A stretch of 36,255 bases of DNA from Ignavibacteriales bacterium (GCA_020061465.1 JAGUYG010000034.1:1-36255); one strand, 5' to 3'; positions 9,506 through 17,490 are shown, numbered from the stretch's first letter. Numbers and translations are program-made. Notes: generated by a model not told the origin, from the sequence alone.

Positions 9506-10264
9506 ATGAAAGACAAAAAAAACCGCTTGTTTTATATACTTGGTTCATTCTTTATTGCTAATGCATTGTTAGCAGAATTTATCGGAGTTAAAATTTTTTC
9601 ATTGGAAAAAAGTATAGGAATTCTTCCGGTGGATTTAACGATTTTTGGCATCAGCAACCTTTCTTTTAACTTAACTGCCGGTGTTTTATTATGGCCCGTG
9701 GTTTTTATTATGACCGACATAATTAATGAATATTATGGACGGAAGGGCGTTCGTTTCCTTTCTTTTACCGCCGCCGGATTAATTCTTTACGCTTTCTTGA
9801 TGGTTTATTTTGCTATGCAATTATACCCGGCGGATTTCTGGACTGAAAGATCTACTCCAAACGGACCGCTGAATATGGATGTAGCATTCAATGTAATATT
9901 CGGGCAGGGATTATGGATTATCGTCGGCTCTTTAACAGCATTTTTAATCGGGCAATTAGTCGATGTAACGGTTTTTCACTTTGTTAAGAGAAGAACAGGC
10001 AATCCCAAAATTTGGCTTCGTGCAACCGGCTCAACTGTTGTATCGCAATTCATTGACAGTTTCGTGGTGTTGTTTATTGCCTTTTACATCGGTGCAGGGT
10101 GGGATTTGAAATTAGTTCTTGTTATAGGATTAGTAAATTATATTTATAAATTTATTGTAGCGGTTTCGCTCACTCCAATTTTATACGTAATTCATTTCTT
10201 CATCGATCTTTATTTGGGTAAAGATGTTGCGGAACAATTGATGAAGGAAGCTGCTGATAAATAA
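9506..10264 (+). CDS. Queuosine precursor transporter (YhhQ/VUT family)
   Basis: Inner-membrane protein of 252 residues with about six hydrophobic segments. It carries the family signature around WPVVFIMTDIINEYYGRKG, where the acidic TDIxNEYYG block is the best conserved part of the YhhQ/DUF165 family. Family members import queuine-pathway precursors (preQ0/preQ1) used for tRNA queuosine; this role is taken from the family, not shown here. The later stretch FWTERS and the SQFIDSFVVLFIAFYIG helix also fit. No preQ1 riboswitch is visible in the 29 bases between the maeB terminator and the ATG. The gene is monocistronic, ending in its own terminator. Confidence 0.9.
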   Translation: MKDKKNRLFYILGSFFIANALLAEFIGVKIFSLEKSIGILPVDLTIFGISNLSFNLTAGVLLWPVVFIMTDIINEYYGRKGVRFLSFTAAGLILYAFLMVYFAMQLYPADFWTERSTPNGPLNMDVAFNVIFGQGLWIIVGSLTAFLIGQLVDVTVFHFVKRRTGNPKIWLRATGSTVVSQFIDSFVVLFIAFYIGAGWDLKLVLVIGLVNYIYKFIVAVSLTPILYVIHFFIDLYLGKDVAEQLMKEAADK

Positions 10265-10296
10265 TATCCTGGGATGTTTAATTTTTTTGATTGTAG

Positions 10297-10322
10297 AGAC
10301 GCTCTGCTGGGGCGTCTTTTTC
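10297..10322 (+). terminator. Intrinsic terminator after the queuosine transporter
   Basis: Stem AGACGC/GCGTCT, extendable by a T-G wobble and a C-G pair, with a short loop, followed by five T. It closes the transporter unit and insulates the nos operon downstream. Confidence 0.88.
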
Positions 10323-10552
10323 ATTTATAACAAAAAAGTGGTAAAATTTTTATGAAAGATTAGTCTTCACTAAAAACAAAAAAAAGGTAAATACATATAG
10401 ACACCCTGCCGGACATCTCCAATTTTTTTCGATCAAAATTCATTTCATTCTTACTCTATCTACATTGTTTACAATTATGACAAATGAGAATAAAAAATTT
10501 TCCTCTTTATGTCGATTTTAATTGACAAAGTCGAGATTTATTTTTAAGTTAA

Positions 10553-10572
10553 ATCAGACAAAATAATCCGAT
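10553..10572. promoter_or_regulatory. Operator-like palindrome, distal copy
   Basis: ATCAGA-N8-TCCGAT, an inverted repeat with one mismatch. The spacer CAAAATAA and the flanks closely match the copy at 10751-10770, giving the consensus ATCAGAYAAAATARTCYGAW. The centre-to-centre distance is 198 bp. The likely role, binding of a dimeric regulator of the nos operon, is inferred from position and symmetry only. Confidence 0.5.
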
Positions 10573-10750
10573 ATTGAAATTCTGCTAAATCCAAAACAAA
10601 AAGAGCATTAGTTTTGGGAAGACTGATTGAAATCCAATATTATCTTTAATTGACGTAAATTGGATTATGATTGCTTTAATTAGAATTATAACCAGATATT
10701 GACTTGTGCCTGATTAATATGAACCAAACATAATTAAGTTATAAAATAAA

Positions 10751-10770
10751 ATCAGATAAAATAGTCTGAA
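10751..10770. promoter_or_regulatory. Operator-like palindrome, proximal copy
   Basis: ATCAGA-N8-TCTGAA with perfect TCAGA/TCTGA arms and spacer TAAAATAG. It directly abuts the AAGGAG ribosome binding site of the first nos-operon gene. A protein bound here could block transcription close to the start, or the arms could form an RNA hairpin beside the ribosome binding site. Confidence 0.5.
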
Positions 10771-10783
10771 AAGGAGAAAAATA

Positions 10784-11248
10784 ATGACAAAAAAACTTTT
10801 TGGAACAGTAGTTATCGCAGCTTTTATACTTGTAATCGGATGCGGTCAGAACACTGATTCGCCAGAAGCGGATAAAACTTCAACCAAAACAGAGAACGGA
10901 TTATCTGCCTTCGAAGTTGAGAATGGAATCGGTCCTGTCGATGCTAAACTGCAGCTTGGAGCATTAGACAAAACCTTAGCTGCAAGCGGAGAAAAGATTT
11001 TTGTGGAAAAGTGTTCTGCTTGCCACAAATTAGATGAAAGATACGTTGGACCGGCACAGCGAGATATATTGCAGAGAAGAACTCCCGAATATGTAATAAA
11101 TATGATTCTCAATCCTGATGAAATGTTAAAACGGCATCCTGAAGCAAAAAAAATGCTTGCTGAGTATTTAACGCCTATGACCAATCAAAACATCAGCATG
11201 GATGATGCGAGAGCGTTATTAGAATATTTCCGCTCATTAAACAAATAA
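10784..11248 (+). CDS. Lipoprotein monohaem cytochrome c of the nos operon
   Basis: Small c-type cytochrome, probably the electron donor to NosZ. Residues 1-20 form a lipoprotein signal ending in VIGC (Cys20), so the mature protein should be anchored in a membrane facing the periplasm. A linker of about 45 residues leads to the haem domain. The haem site is CSACH (77-81), the likely distal ligand is Met132 in TPM (130-132), and the fold is the usual class I size of about 80 residues. It is the first gene of the operon, with a strong AAGGAG ribosome binding site, and ends 29 bases before nosZ. Small cytochromes beside nosZ are typical of clade II nos clusters. Direct electron transfer to NosZ is inferred from position. 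Confidence 0.88.
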   Translation: MTKKLFGTVVIAAFILVIGCGQNTDSPEADKTSTKTENGLSAFEVENGIGPVDAKLQLGALDKTLAASGEKIFVEKCSACHKLDERYVGPAQRDILQRRTPEYVINMILNPDEMLKRHPEAKKMLAEYLTPMTNQNISMDDARALLEYFRSLNK

Positions 11249-11277
11249 ATTTAATCACTAACATTAAGGGTTAAGCA

Positions 11278-13239
11278 ATGAGAACATTTAACAAAAAACA
11301 ACTGATAGCGATGGCTTCTATCATAATACTTGTCGGTGCTCTCTATGTTGGCTGCAATGATAAAAAAGAAATTTTTCAAGGCGATGCAGCCGCTCATGTA
11401 TATGTAGCGCCTGGCTCTCATGATGAATTTTACGGCTTCTTGTCCGGTGGTTATAACGGTCAAATAGGGGTTTATGGACTTCCATCCGGGCGACATTTAT
11501 TTACCATTCCGGTCTTTTCTCAAACTCCGGTTAGTGGTTACGGCTATACCGAAGAATCTAAAGCTATGTTCAATACTTCTTATGGTTTTATTCCATGGGG
11601 AGATGCACATCATCCAAAAATTTCTCAAACCGATGGAGTACCCGACGGCAGATGGATTTTTATTAACGAGAATAATACTCCAAGAATTGCAAGAATCAAT
11701 TTGAAGACATTTAAAACTGTTGAAATAATTGAAATCCCCAACTCAGCCGGTAATCATGCTTCTTCATTTGTTACAGAAAATACCGAATATGTTTCTGCTG
11801 CAACACGATTTAGCATTCCGATTACGACTGAGAAGGATGTTTCCATAAGCTCTTACAAAGAAAATTTTCAGGGAACAATCTCGTTTGTTAAAGTAGATAA
11901 AGAACAAGAGAAAATGAGTTTGGATTTTCAAATTTTAGTTCCGGGTTTCAATTACGACATTGCTCATGCCGGGAAGGGTCCATCAGCCGGGTGGGCATTT
12001 TTTACTTCCTATAACAGTGAAGAAGCCAACACTCTGCTTGAAATTAATGCATCTAAAAATGATAAAGACTTTATAGCCGCAGTGAATTGGAAGCGAGCGG
12101 CTGAATTTGCTAAGCAGGGAAAAGGCAAGATAATCGATGGGCAGCATTATCGTAATTACTACGATTCGAAAACTCATATCTCAAAAAGCGATGTTATAGA
12201 AAAAGTCAGAATACTTGATCCGAAAGAGCTTCCGGGTATTTTGTATTTTTTACCTACGCCTAAATCACCTCATGGCGTAGATGTTAGTCCCGACGGAAAA
12301 CTTATTGTAGCCGGCGGTAAGCTTGCAACGGTTATTCCGGTTCATTCATTTGAGAAAATGGTTAAGGCTATTGAGGAAAAAAATTTTGAAGGTGAAGTTT
12401 CAGGCATTCCGGTGTTAAAGTATGATGCCATAATTGCAGGTGAAGTACAAAATCCGGGATTGGGTCCGCTGCATACAGAATTTGACGGAAAAGGATATGC
12501 TTACACAACCTCATTTATATCATCTGAAATAGTTAAATGGTCACTCGAAACTTTTCAAGTGGTTGACAGAATTCAAACGTACTACTCTCCGGGTCATTTA
12601 ATGATTCCAGGCGGTGATAGCAGGAAGCCTTGGGGGAAATATTTAGTTGCACTAAACAAAATAACTAAAGATCGTTACTTACCAACGGGTCCTGAGTTAT
12701 TTCATTCCGCTCAATTAATTGACATATCCGGCGCTAAAATGAAATTGCTGCTCGATTTTCCAACCGAAGGTGAACCGCATTATGCTCAAGGAATTGCCGC
12801 TGAGGTCATTAAGGATAATCAAATTCGTTTCTATAAGATTGAGGATAATCATCATCCGTATGTAACAAAAAGTGAGCGCGATGCAAAAGTTGTTCGAGAG
12901 GGAAATGTAGTGAGAGTCTATATGACGAGCATACGAAGCCATTTTAATCCCGATAACATTGAAGGAATAAAAGTTGGTGACGAGGTTTATTTCCATGTAA
13001 CAAATCTTGAACAGGATTGGGATTTGCCGCATGGTTTTGCAGTGCTCGGAGCGAACAATGCTGAATTATTAATTATGCCCGGCGAAACTCAAACTATGAG
13101 ATGGATTCCGAAAAAAGCCGGGATTTATCCATTCTACTGTTCCGATTTCTGTTCAGCACTTCATCAGGAAATGCAAGGTTACATAAGAGTATCACCCGCC
13201 GGTTCCAATGTTGCCATAAAATACGGAACTGGCAATTAA
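11278..13239 (+). CDS. nosZ: Nitrous oxide reductase, clade II (Sec-type)
   Basis: Reduces N2O to N2, the last step of denitrification, outside the cytoplasm. The N-terminus is a short hydrophobic Sec signal (residues 1-25) without the twin-arginine motif of clade I enzymes, and may be lipidated at Cys26 (YVGC). The seven-bladed propeller holds the CuZ histidines, assigned here by motif and spacing: His111-His112 (GDAHHP), His160 (GNHASS), His332 (SPHGVD), His399 (GPLHTE), His440 (SPGHL) and His501 (EPHYAQG). The cupredoxin domain carries the CuA site: His585 (LPHGF), then Cys621, Cys625, His629 and Met632 in CSDFCSALHQEM. All expected copper ligands are present, so the enzyme should be active. 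AAGGG lies eight bases before the ATG. A strong hairpin follows the gene. Confidence 0.97.
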   Translation: MRTFNKKQLIAMASIIILVGALYVGCNDKKEIFQGDAAAHVYVAPGSHDEFYGFLSGGYNGQIGVYGLPSGRHLFTIPVFSQTPVSGYGYTEESKAMFNTSYGFIPWGDAHHPKISQTDGVPDGRWIFINENNTPRIARINLKTFKTVEIIEIPNSAGNHASSFVTENTEYVSAATRFSIPITTEKDVSISSYKENFQGTISFVKVDKEQEKMSLDFQILVPGFNYDIAHAGKGPSAGWAFFTSYNSEEANTLLEINASKNDKDFIAAVNWKRAAEFAKQGKGKIIDGQHYRNYYDSKTHISKSDVIEKVRILDPKELPGILYFLPTPKSPHGVDVSPDGKLIVAGGKLATVIPVHSFEKMVKAIEEKNFEGEVSGIPVLKYDAIIAGEVQNPGLGPLHTEFDGKGYAYTTSFISSEIVKWSLETFQVVDRIQTYYSPGHLMIPGGDSRKPWGKYLVALNKITKDRYLPTGPELFHSAQLIDISGAKMKLLLDFPTEGEPHYAQGIAAEVIKDNQIRFYKIEDNHHPYVTKSERDAKVVREGNVVRVYMTSIRSHFNPDNIEGIKVGDEVYFHVTNLEQDWDLPHGFAVLGANNAELLIMPGETQTMRWIPKKAGIYPFYCSDFCSALHQEMQGYIRVSPAGSNVAIKYGTGN

Positions 13240-13246
13240 TATTCGG

Positions 13247-13274
13247 GGCAGTGCGGGCATCCACCTGCACTGCC
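13247..13274 (+). other. Stable hairpin between nosZ and the next gene
   Basis: Perfect 8-bp arms GGCAGTGC/GCACTGCC enclose a 12-base loop that can add a GG/CC pair. The tail is only mildly T-rich, so this is either a weak terminator or an mRNA 3'-end stabiliser. It would allow more nosZ mRNA than accessory-gene mRNA. A weaker pairing, AGAGATG (13306-13312) with CATCTCT (13348-13354), lies between it and the next start codon. Confidence 0.65.
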
Positions 13275-13374
13275 TGAAATTTTCTAAATTATTTTTGGTT
13301 AGCGAAGAGATGATATCTTCAAGATTACTTAACTCTTCTAAGGATGCCATCTCTCTTAAAATTTAAGAATTGTG

Positions 13375-13953
13375 ATGAACAAAAAATCGAGACTTATTTT
13401 AATGATCGCTTCAGTAATATTGATTGGAGTATACTTCCAACCGATATGGATGATAAGATTAGAAGCACCGCAGTACCCTGAAGGAATTGGTCTGAATATC
13501 TGGGTCAATAAAATTACGGGTCAACAGCCTCAGGATCTTCAAAATATAAATGGGTTAAATCATTATATTGGAATGAAACCAATCACACCAGATTCTATTC
13601 CCGAATTAAAAATAATCCCGCCTGTAATTGGTTTCTTCATTTTGTCCGGTTTGCTTGTCGCATTCAGTGGGAATAAAAAATTGTTAATAACCTGGGTAGT
13701 AATATTTGTAATAATTGCTATAAGCGGTTTGGTAGATTTCTATCTGTGGGAATATGATTATGGACATGATCTCAATCCGAACGCACCGATTAAAGTTCCC
13801 GGAATGAGCTACCAGCCGCCGCTTTTTGGTGCGAAAAAAATGTTGAATATTACCGCTACTTCCTTACCTCATATCGGTGGAATTATTGTAGCTGTTTCAC
13901 TCATGCTGGGTTTCATATCAATTTATTTATCAAAATCAGAAAAAGGAAATTGA
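13375..13953 (+). CDS. Four-helix membrane protein of the nos operon
   Basis: Conserved inner-membrane protein found next to nosL in clade II nos clusters of Bacteroidota-like bacteria, as I recall the family; its function is not established. Predicted helices are at about residues 6-25, 80-100, 103-126 and 165-186 (192 residues from the ATG). Between helices one and two is a 55-residue loop with EAPQYPEG (30-37) and NGLNHYIGMKP (59-69). Between helices three and four is WEYDYGHDLNPNAP (125-138) and VPGMSYQPP (141-149); the last helix starts LPHIGG. The His and Met residues (His63, Met67, His131, Met144, His166) could bind copper or haem. A GTG at 13372 is an alternative start one codon earlier. 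The stop overlaps the nosL start, so the two are translationally coupled. It may be an equivalent of NosB of Wolinella, but I cannot show homology. Confidence 0.8.
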   Translation: MNKKSRLILMIASVILIGVYFQPIWMIRLEAPQYPEGIGLNIWVNKITGQQPQDLQNINGLNHYIGMKPITPDSIPELKIIPPVIGFFILSGLLVAFSGNKKLLITWVVIFVIIAISGLVDFYLWEYDYGHDLNPNAPIKVPGMSYQPPLFGAKKMLNITATSLPHIGGIIVAVSLMLGFISIYLSKSEKGN

Positions 13954-14444
13954 AAAATCTACGAATCATAAATGCTGTCAGTTTAATTGCAATTACATTT
14001 TTTGCAGCTAACATCGGCTGTCAAGGGCAGCCCGAACCGATAAATTACGGATCCGACGAATGCGCATATTGCAGAATGCTAATTAGCGATGAACGTTACG
14101 GTACTGAGCTGATTTCCTCAAAAGGCAAAATTTTTAAGTTCGATTCAATCGAATGCCTAACTGCATACTATATAAAACTGGAAGATAAAAGTGAAAACAA
14201 TGTTGTTGTTACAGACTTTGATAGACCATCCGATTTTCTCAGCGTTGAAAGGGTAGTCTTTGTGCAAAGTTCTCGGCTGCGAAGTCCGATGGGATTGTAT
14301 CTATCATCTCACAGTGATGAAAAAGGAGCCGAAAATTTAATTGAAATGTTCGGTGGTAAAATTCTTGATTGGGAGGCTGTTCAAAATCTTGTAAAAGAGA
14401 AATGGCTGGAAAAAGGTGACCGGAAAATGATGCTTCAGCATTAA
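13950..14444 (+). CDS. nosL: NosL copper-binding lipoprotein
   Basis: Periplasmic copper chaperone that delivers Cu(I) for assembly of the NosZ CuZ centre. The signal peptide ends in the lipobox NIGC (Cys24). Next comes the metal-binding motif CAYCRM (residues 38-43), the CxxCxM form of the family, and then the NosL core with GTELISSKGKIFKFDSIECL (51-70). The 164-residue length is normal. Translation starts at TTG 13950, four bases inside the previous gene (TTGA overlap), with GGAAA just upstream; no ATG suits the signal peptide. The gene stop lies inside the left end of a palindromic repeat that separates nosL from nosD. Confidence 0.93.
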   Translation: MKNLRIINAVSLIAITFFAANIGCQGQPEPINYGSDECAYCRMLISDERYGTELISSKGKIFKFDSIECLTAYYIKLEDKSENNVVVTDFDRPSDFLSVERVVFVQSSRLRSPMGLYLSSHSDEKGAENLIEMFGGKILDWEAVQNLVKEKWLEKGDRKMMLQH

Positions 14445-14534
14445 TAACTCAGCTTACGCAACTAAACCTTCGAGGTCGCTGACTAAGACCTCGAAGGTTA
14501 CTAATTGCGTTTCTACGTAAGGTTAGTTAATAAA
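14441..14534. repeat. MITE/REP-like palindromic element inside the nos operon
   Basis: The ends TTAATAACTCAGCTTACGCA (14441-14460) and its near reverse complement (14515-14534) match at 16 of 20 bases. Inside are ACGCAA/TTGCGT arms and a perfect 13-bp stem AACCTTCGAGGTC (14465-14477) / GACCTCGAAGGTT (14487-14499) around a nine-base loop. The left end recurs at 26369-26390 and the inner motif resembles the palindrome at 33718-33766. The element overlaps the nosL stop codon and fills most of the nosL-nosD gap, so it will form a large hairpin in the nos mRNA. Confidence 0.8.
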
Positions 14535-14563
14535 TTTTTTCAAAAAGAACAAACTATAATTAA

Positions 14564-15811
14564 ATGCTAACGGCTCTTAAAATATTTTTCTTCTGTTTCT
14601 TTTTCTTATTTGCAAACCTGAACTATGTTTTTGCTAAAGATATATTCGTAGGAAAAGGTGAAAAACATTTAACCGCAGCCTCGGCTTTGAAAGCCGCCGA
14701 AGATGGTGATAGAATTTTTATTAAGGGCGGATATTATTCGGAATGCCCGATAATTATCGATAAATCTGTTTCAATCATCGGGATTGATAACCCGGTATTC
14801 GATGCACTTAGTAAAGATGAAGGATTTATTATACGTGCTGATAATGTTACTATAAAAGGAATTACAATTCAAAATTCAGGAATAAGCTATATTGAGGATA
14901 AAGCCGCCGTTAAATTAGAATCGGTAAGCAACTGCGTTATCGAAGAGAATATACTTCTAAATAATTTTTTCGGTATTTACCTTTCAAAAGTTTCAAATTC
15001 TGCTGTAAAGAAAAATCGAATTAAAGCTTCTAATTTAAAAGAAACCGCTTCCGGCAATGGCATTCATCTGTGGAACAGCAATAATATTATTATCGAAAAT
15101 AATTCTATTGAAGGTCATAGGGACGGAATTTATTTCGAGTTCGTTAAAAAAGGAGAAATAAAATCGAATATAAGCTATAAAAATTTGCGTTACGGTTTGC
15201 ATTTTATGTTTTCAGATAGCTGCTATTATGCCGGAAATACATTCAAAGAAAACGGTGCGGGTGTTGCGGTGATGTATACGAAAAAAGTTACGATGACCGA
15301 TAATTTGTTCGTTGATAATTGGGGCTCGGCTTCTTACGGATTGCTGTTGAAAGAAATTAGCGATAGTGAAGTTTATGGAAATAAATTCACAAGAAATACT
15401 ATTGGTCTTTATTCGGAAGGTTCGAACAGAGTAAAGATTTACAGAAATGATTTTAATCAAAACGGCTGGGCAGTAAGGCTAATGGCTAATTCGGTAGATA
15501 ACGTTTTTTCCAAAAATAATTTTATAGGAAATTCTTTTGATGTAGCTACTAACAGCCAGCAGCACTATAATAAATTCATCAACAATTACTGGGATAACTA
15601 TAAAGGATACGATCTTAACAAAGACGGCAAGGGAGATATTCCGTTTCGTCCGGTTCGCCTTTATTCGATGATAGTTGCTAATACGCCAACCGCACTGATT
15701 TTCCTAAGAAGTCTTTTTGTAGATGTATTAGATGTTGCAGAAAGAGCATTGCCTTCGATTACTCCAAAAACTTTGACTGATGAAGCACCATTGATGAGAA
15801 AGAGATTATGA
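14564..15811 (+). CDS. nosD: NosD periplasmic beta-helix protein
   Basis: Periplasmic protein required, with the NosFY transporter, for copper-site assembly of NosZ. A Sec signal (residues 1-25, ending YVFA) precedes a right-handed parallel beta-helix made of many turns of about 22 residues with N/I/G ladders, for example ISKVSNSAV-like repeats such as LSKVSNSAVKKNRIKA and LKEISDSEVYGNKFTRN. The C-terminal region has the NosD-typical NNYWDNYKGYDLNKDGKGD and PFRPVRLYSMIV. The 415-residue length is usual. There is no ribosome binding site close to the ATG, so translation may be weak. The stop overlaps the nosF start by four bases (ATGA). Confidence 0.94.
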   Translation: MLTALKIFFFCFFFLFANLNYVFAKDIFVGKGEKHLTAASALKAAEDGDRIFIKGGYYSECPIIIDKSVSIIGIDNPVFDALSKDEGFIIRADNVTIKGITIQNSGISYIEDKAAVKLESVSNCVIEENILLNNFFGIYLSKVSNSAVKKNRIKASNLKETASGNGIHLWNSNNIIIENNSIEGHRDGIYFEFVKKGEIKSNISYKNLRYGLHFMFSDSCYYAGNTFKENGAGVAVMYTKKVTMTDNLFVDNWGSASYGLLLKEISDSEVYGNKFTRNTIGLYSEGSNRVKIYRNDFNQNGWAVRLMANSVDNVFSKNNFIGNSFDVATNSQQHYNKFINNYWDNYKGYDLNKDGKGDIPFRPVRLYSMIVANTPTALIFLRSLFVDVLDVAERALPSITPKTLTDEAPLMRKRL

Positions 15812-16536
15812 TCGAAATCAATAATCTGCATAAAAATTTCGGAAAGCTGAAAGCTTTATCGGATATCGATGTCACATTTAAGAAAGGTGATATAACTGCA
15901 ATAGTGGGTCCTAATGGGTCAGGTAAAACCACACTTATAAAAATTATACTTGGATTAGTAAGACGTACTTCAGGAACAATTAGATATAACGGAAAGGATA
16001 TTAATGGCTGCTCATATAGAAGCGATATCGGTTATATGCCGCAGTCGCCTAATTATCCCGATAATCTTAACGCAGCCGAGTTGATCGAAATGCTAAAGGA
16101 TATCCGGGGAAAAAAGGAAAGTCTTGACCTCGAATTGATTGAATTATTTCAATTAAGTGGTGAGATGAAAAAGTCAATTAGGAATCTTTCCGGCGGCACA
16201 AAACAAAAAATTAATGCTGCAATTGCCTTTTTATTCAATCCGGCATTACTAATTCTCGATGAACCTACTGCGGCACTCGATCCTATTTCGAGCAGTTATT
16301 TGAAAGATAAAATTCTTAAAGAAAATCATAACGGGAAAGCTGTTATACTAACTTCACATAATATGTACGACATTCAAGAGCTTTCAAACGACATAGTATT
16401 TTTAATGGAGGGTAAAATATTTTTTAGAGGAAGCCCTAATCAGTTAATGAATAGAAACGGGTACGAGAATTTAGAAAGAGCAGTAGCCGGTTTAATGAAA
16501 GAGTTATTTGATGGAAACGATTCTAAAAATAATTAA
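15808..16536 (+). CDS. nosF: NosF ABC transporter ATPase
   Basis: Cytoplasmic ATPase that powers the NosDFY complex, which supports NosZ copper-site maturation. All nucleotide-binding motifs are present in 242 residues: Walker A GPNGSGKTT (34-42), Q-loop Gln79 (YMPQ), signature LSGGTKQK (127-134), Walker B LLILDEP (147-153) and the switch His184 (LTSHN). It overlaps nosD by four bases at the start and nosY by 26 bases at the end, which implies translational coupling and equal amounts of the parts. Confidence 0.95.
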   Translation: MIEINNLHKNFGKLKALSDIDVTFKKGDITAIVGPNGSGKTTLIKIILGLVRRTSGTIRYNGKDINGCSYRSDIGYMPQSPNYPDNLNAAELIEMLKDIRGKKESLDLELIELFQLSGEMKKSIRNLSGGTKQKINAAIAFLFNPALLILDEPTAALDPISSSYLKDKILKENHNGKAVILTSHNMYDIQELSNDIVFLMEGKIFFRGSPNQLMNRNGYENLERAVAGLMKELFDGNDSKNN

Positions 16537-17302
16537 ATATCAGCTAAGAGATGTTTTAAGAAGCAAATGGCTTATTGCCTATCTACTTTTTTTCCTGCTT
16601 TTGACTTACGGATTATTCCGATTTGCCGGAGACGATTCGAGAGTAATTATAAGCTTGATGAACGTTGTGCTTATAATTATTCCTCTGGTAAGCTGCATCT
16701 ATGGAACGATATATTTTTACAATTCTAAAGAGTTCATTTTGTTCATGTTGTCGCAGCCCATCGAAAGATCTACACTTTATACCGGAATGTGGTTAAGTAT
16801 CGCAATCTCACTTTCCGTTAGTTTTATAATTGGTATTACTGTTCCTTACTTATTATTAGGTCAGGTCAACGTTCAAAATCTCTATACTTTTGCGCTGCTT
16901 GCTGCTTCGGGAATTCTGTTAACTTTTATTTTTTCTTCCGCAGCTTTTTTAGTAGCTGTTACAAATTCAGATAAAGCACGCGGATTCGGGATTTCATTAC
17001 TGCTCTGGTTGTTTTACGCTGTTGTATTTGACGGAATAATTTTATTTACCATGATATCATTCAATGATTATCCGTTAGAAACTCCCGCATTAATTGCTAC
17101 TTTACTCAATCCTATAGATTCTGCAAGAGTACTTATTCTCTTAAAGCTTGATATTTCAGCCTTGATGGGATATACGGGTGCAGTGTTCCAAAAATTCTTC
17201 GGTAATATGCTGGGAATATTAATTGCAATATTTTCATTAATTCTTTGGATTGCTCTTCCGTTTGTAACCGGATTAAAATTGTTTAAGGGAAAAGACTTAT
17301 AA
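16511..17302 (+). CDS. nosY: NosY ABC transporter permease
   Basis: Inner-membrane permease partner of NosF and NosD. The protein has about six hydrophobic helices, including residues 18-35, 47-70, 92-115, 125-150, 157-180 and 235-257, and opens with the family-like ILKIIKYQLRDVLRSKWL. A TTG one codon earlier (16508) is possible; the ATG at 16511 is preferred. It starts inside nosF, 26 bases before the nosF stop. It is the last gene of the nos operon. No good terminator is visible in the 188 bases before the convergent gene. Confidence 0.92.
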   Translation: METILKIIKYQLRDVLRSKWLIAYLLFFLLLTYGLFRFAGDDSRVIISLMNVVLIIIPLVSCIYGTIYFYNSKEFILFMLSQPIERSTLYTGMWLSIAISLSVSFIIGITVPYLLLGQVNVQNLYTFALLAASGILLTFIFSSAAFLVAVTNSDKARGFGISLLLWLFYAVVFDGIILFTMISFNDYPLETPALIATLLNPIDSARVLILLKLDISALMGYTGAVFQKFFGNMLGILIAIFSLILWIALPFVTGLKLFKGKDL

Positions 17303-17490
17303 ACATCAATCCGCCTTGTCTTTAACTTGGTTCGAAAGTTCAACGGCAGAGATTTCTTATCGATTAAATAACTATATTCGTGTTAATTAGTGTTAATTGG
17401 TGGCTTCCCCTTCCAACGTTCAAATACGAATACTGAATAATCAAGTAATTGCTTTCAATCATCTTACCCAACTCTATTACGAGAACCATT

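Larger units (their letters stand above)
10323..10783 (+). promoter_or_regulatory. Long regulatory region upstream of the nos operon
   Basis: About 460 bases without a credible gene precede the nos operon, the longest single-purpose upstream region in the window. It contains two copies of a 20-bp palindrome (10553-10572 and 10751-10770) and an inverted repeat AATCCAAT (10631-10638) / ATTGGATT (10659-10666). TTGACA-like and TTGACT-like hexamers occur, but no properly spaced -10 partner was found. No classical FNR/DNR box (TTGAT-N4-ATCAA) was seen. An AAGGAG ribosome binding site at 10771-10776 ends the region. Confidence 0.55.

Noticed and set aside
10323-10783. A classical FNR/DNR box or sigma-70 promoter before the nos operon
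   Set aside because: TTGAC-like hexamers occur but lack correctly spaced partners, and no TTGAT-N4-ATCAA site was found.
17329-17336. GGTTCGAA resembling a tRNA T-loop
   Set aside because: No acceptor, D or anticodon stems can be built around it.
17377-17402. Short tandem GTGTTAATTA/GTGTTAATTG
   Set aside because: Only two ten-base units in AT-rich DNA; too little to call a functional repeat or CRISPR.
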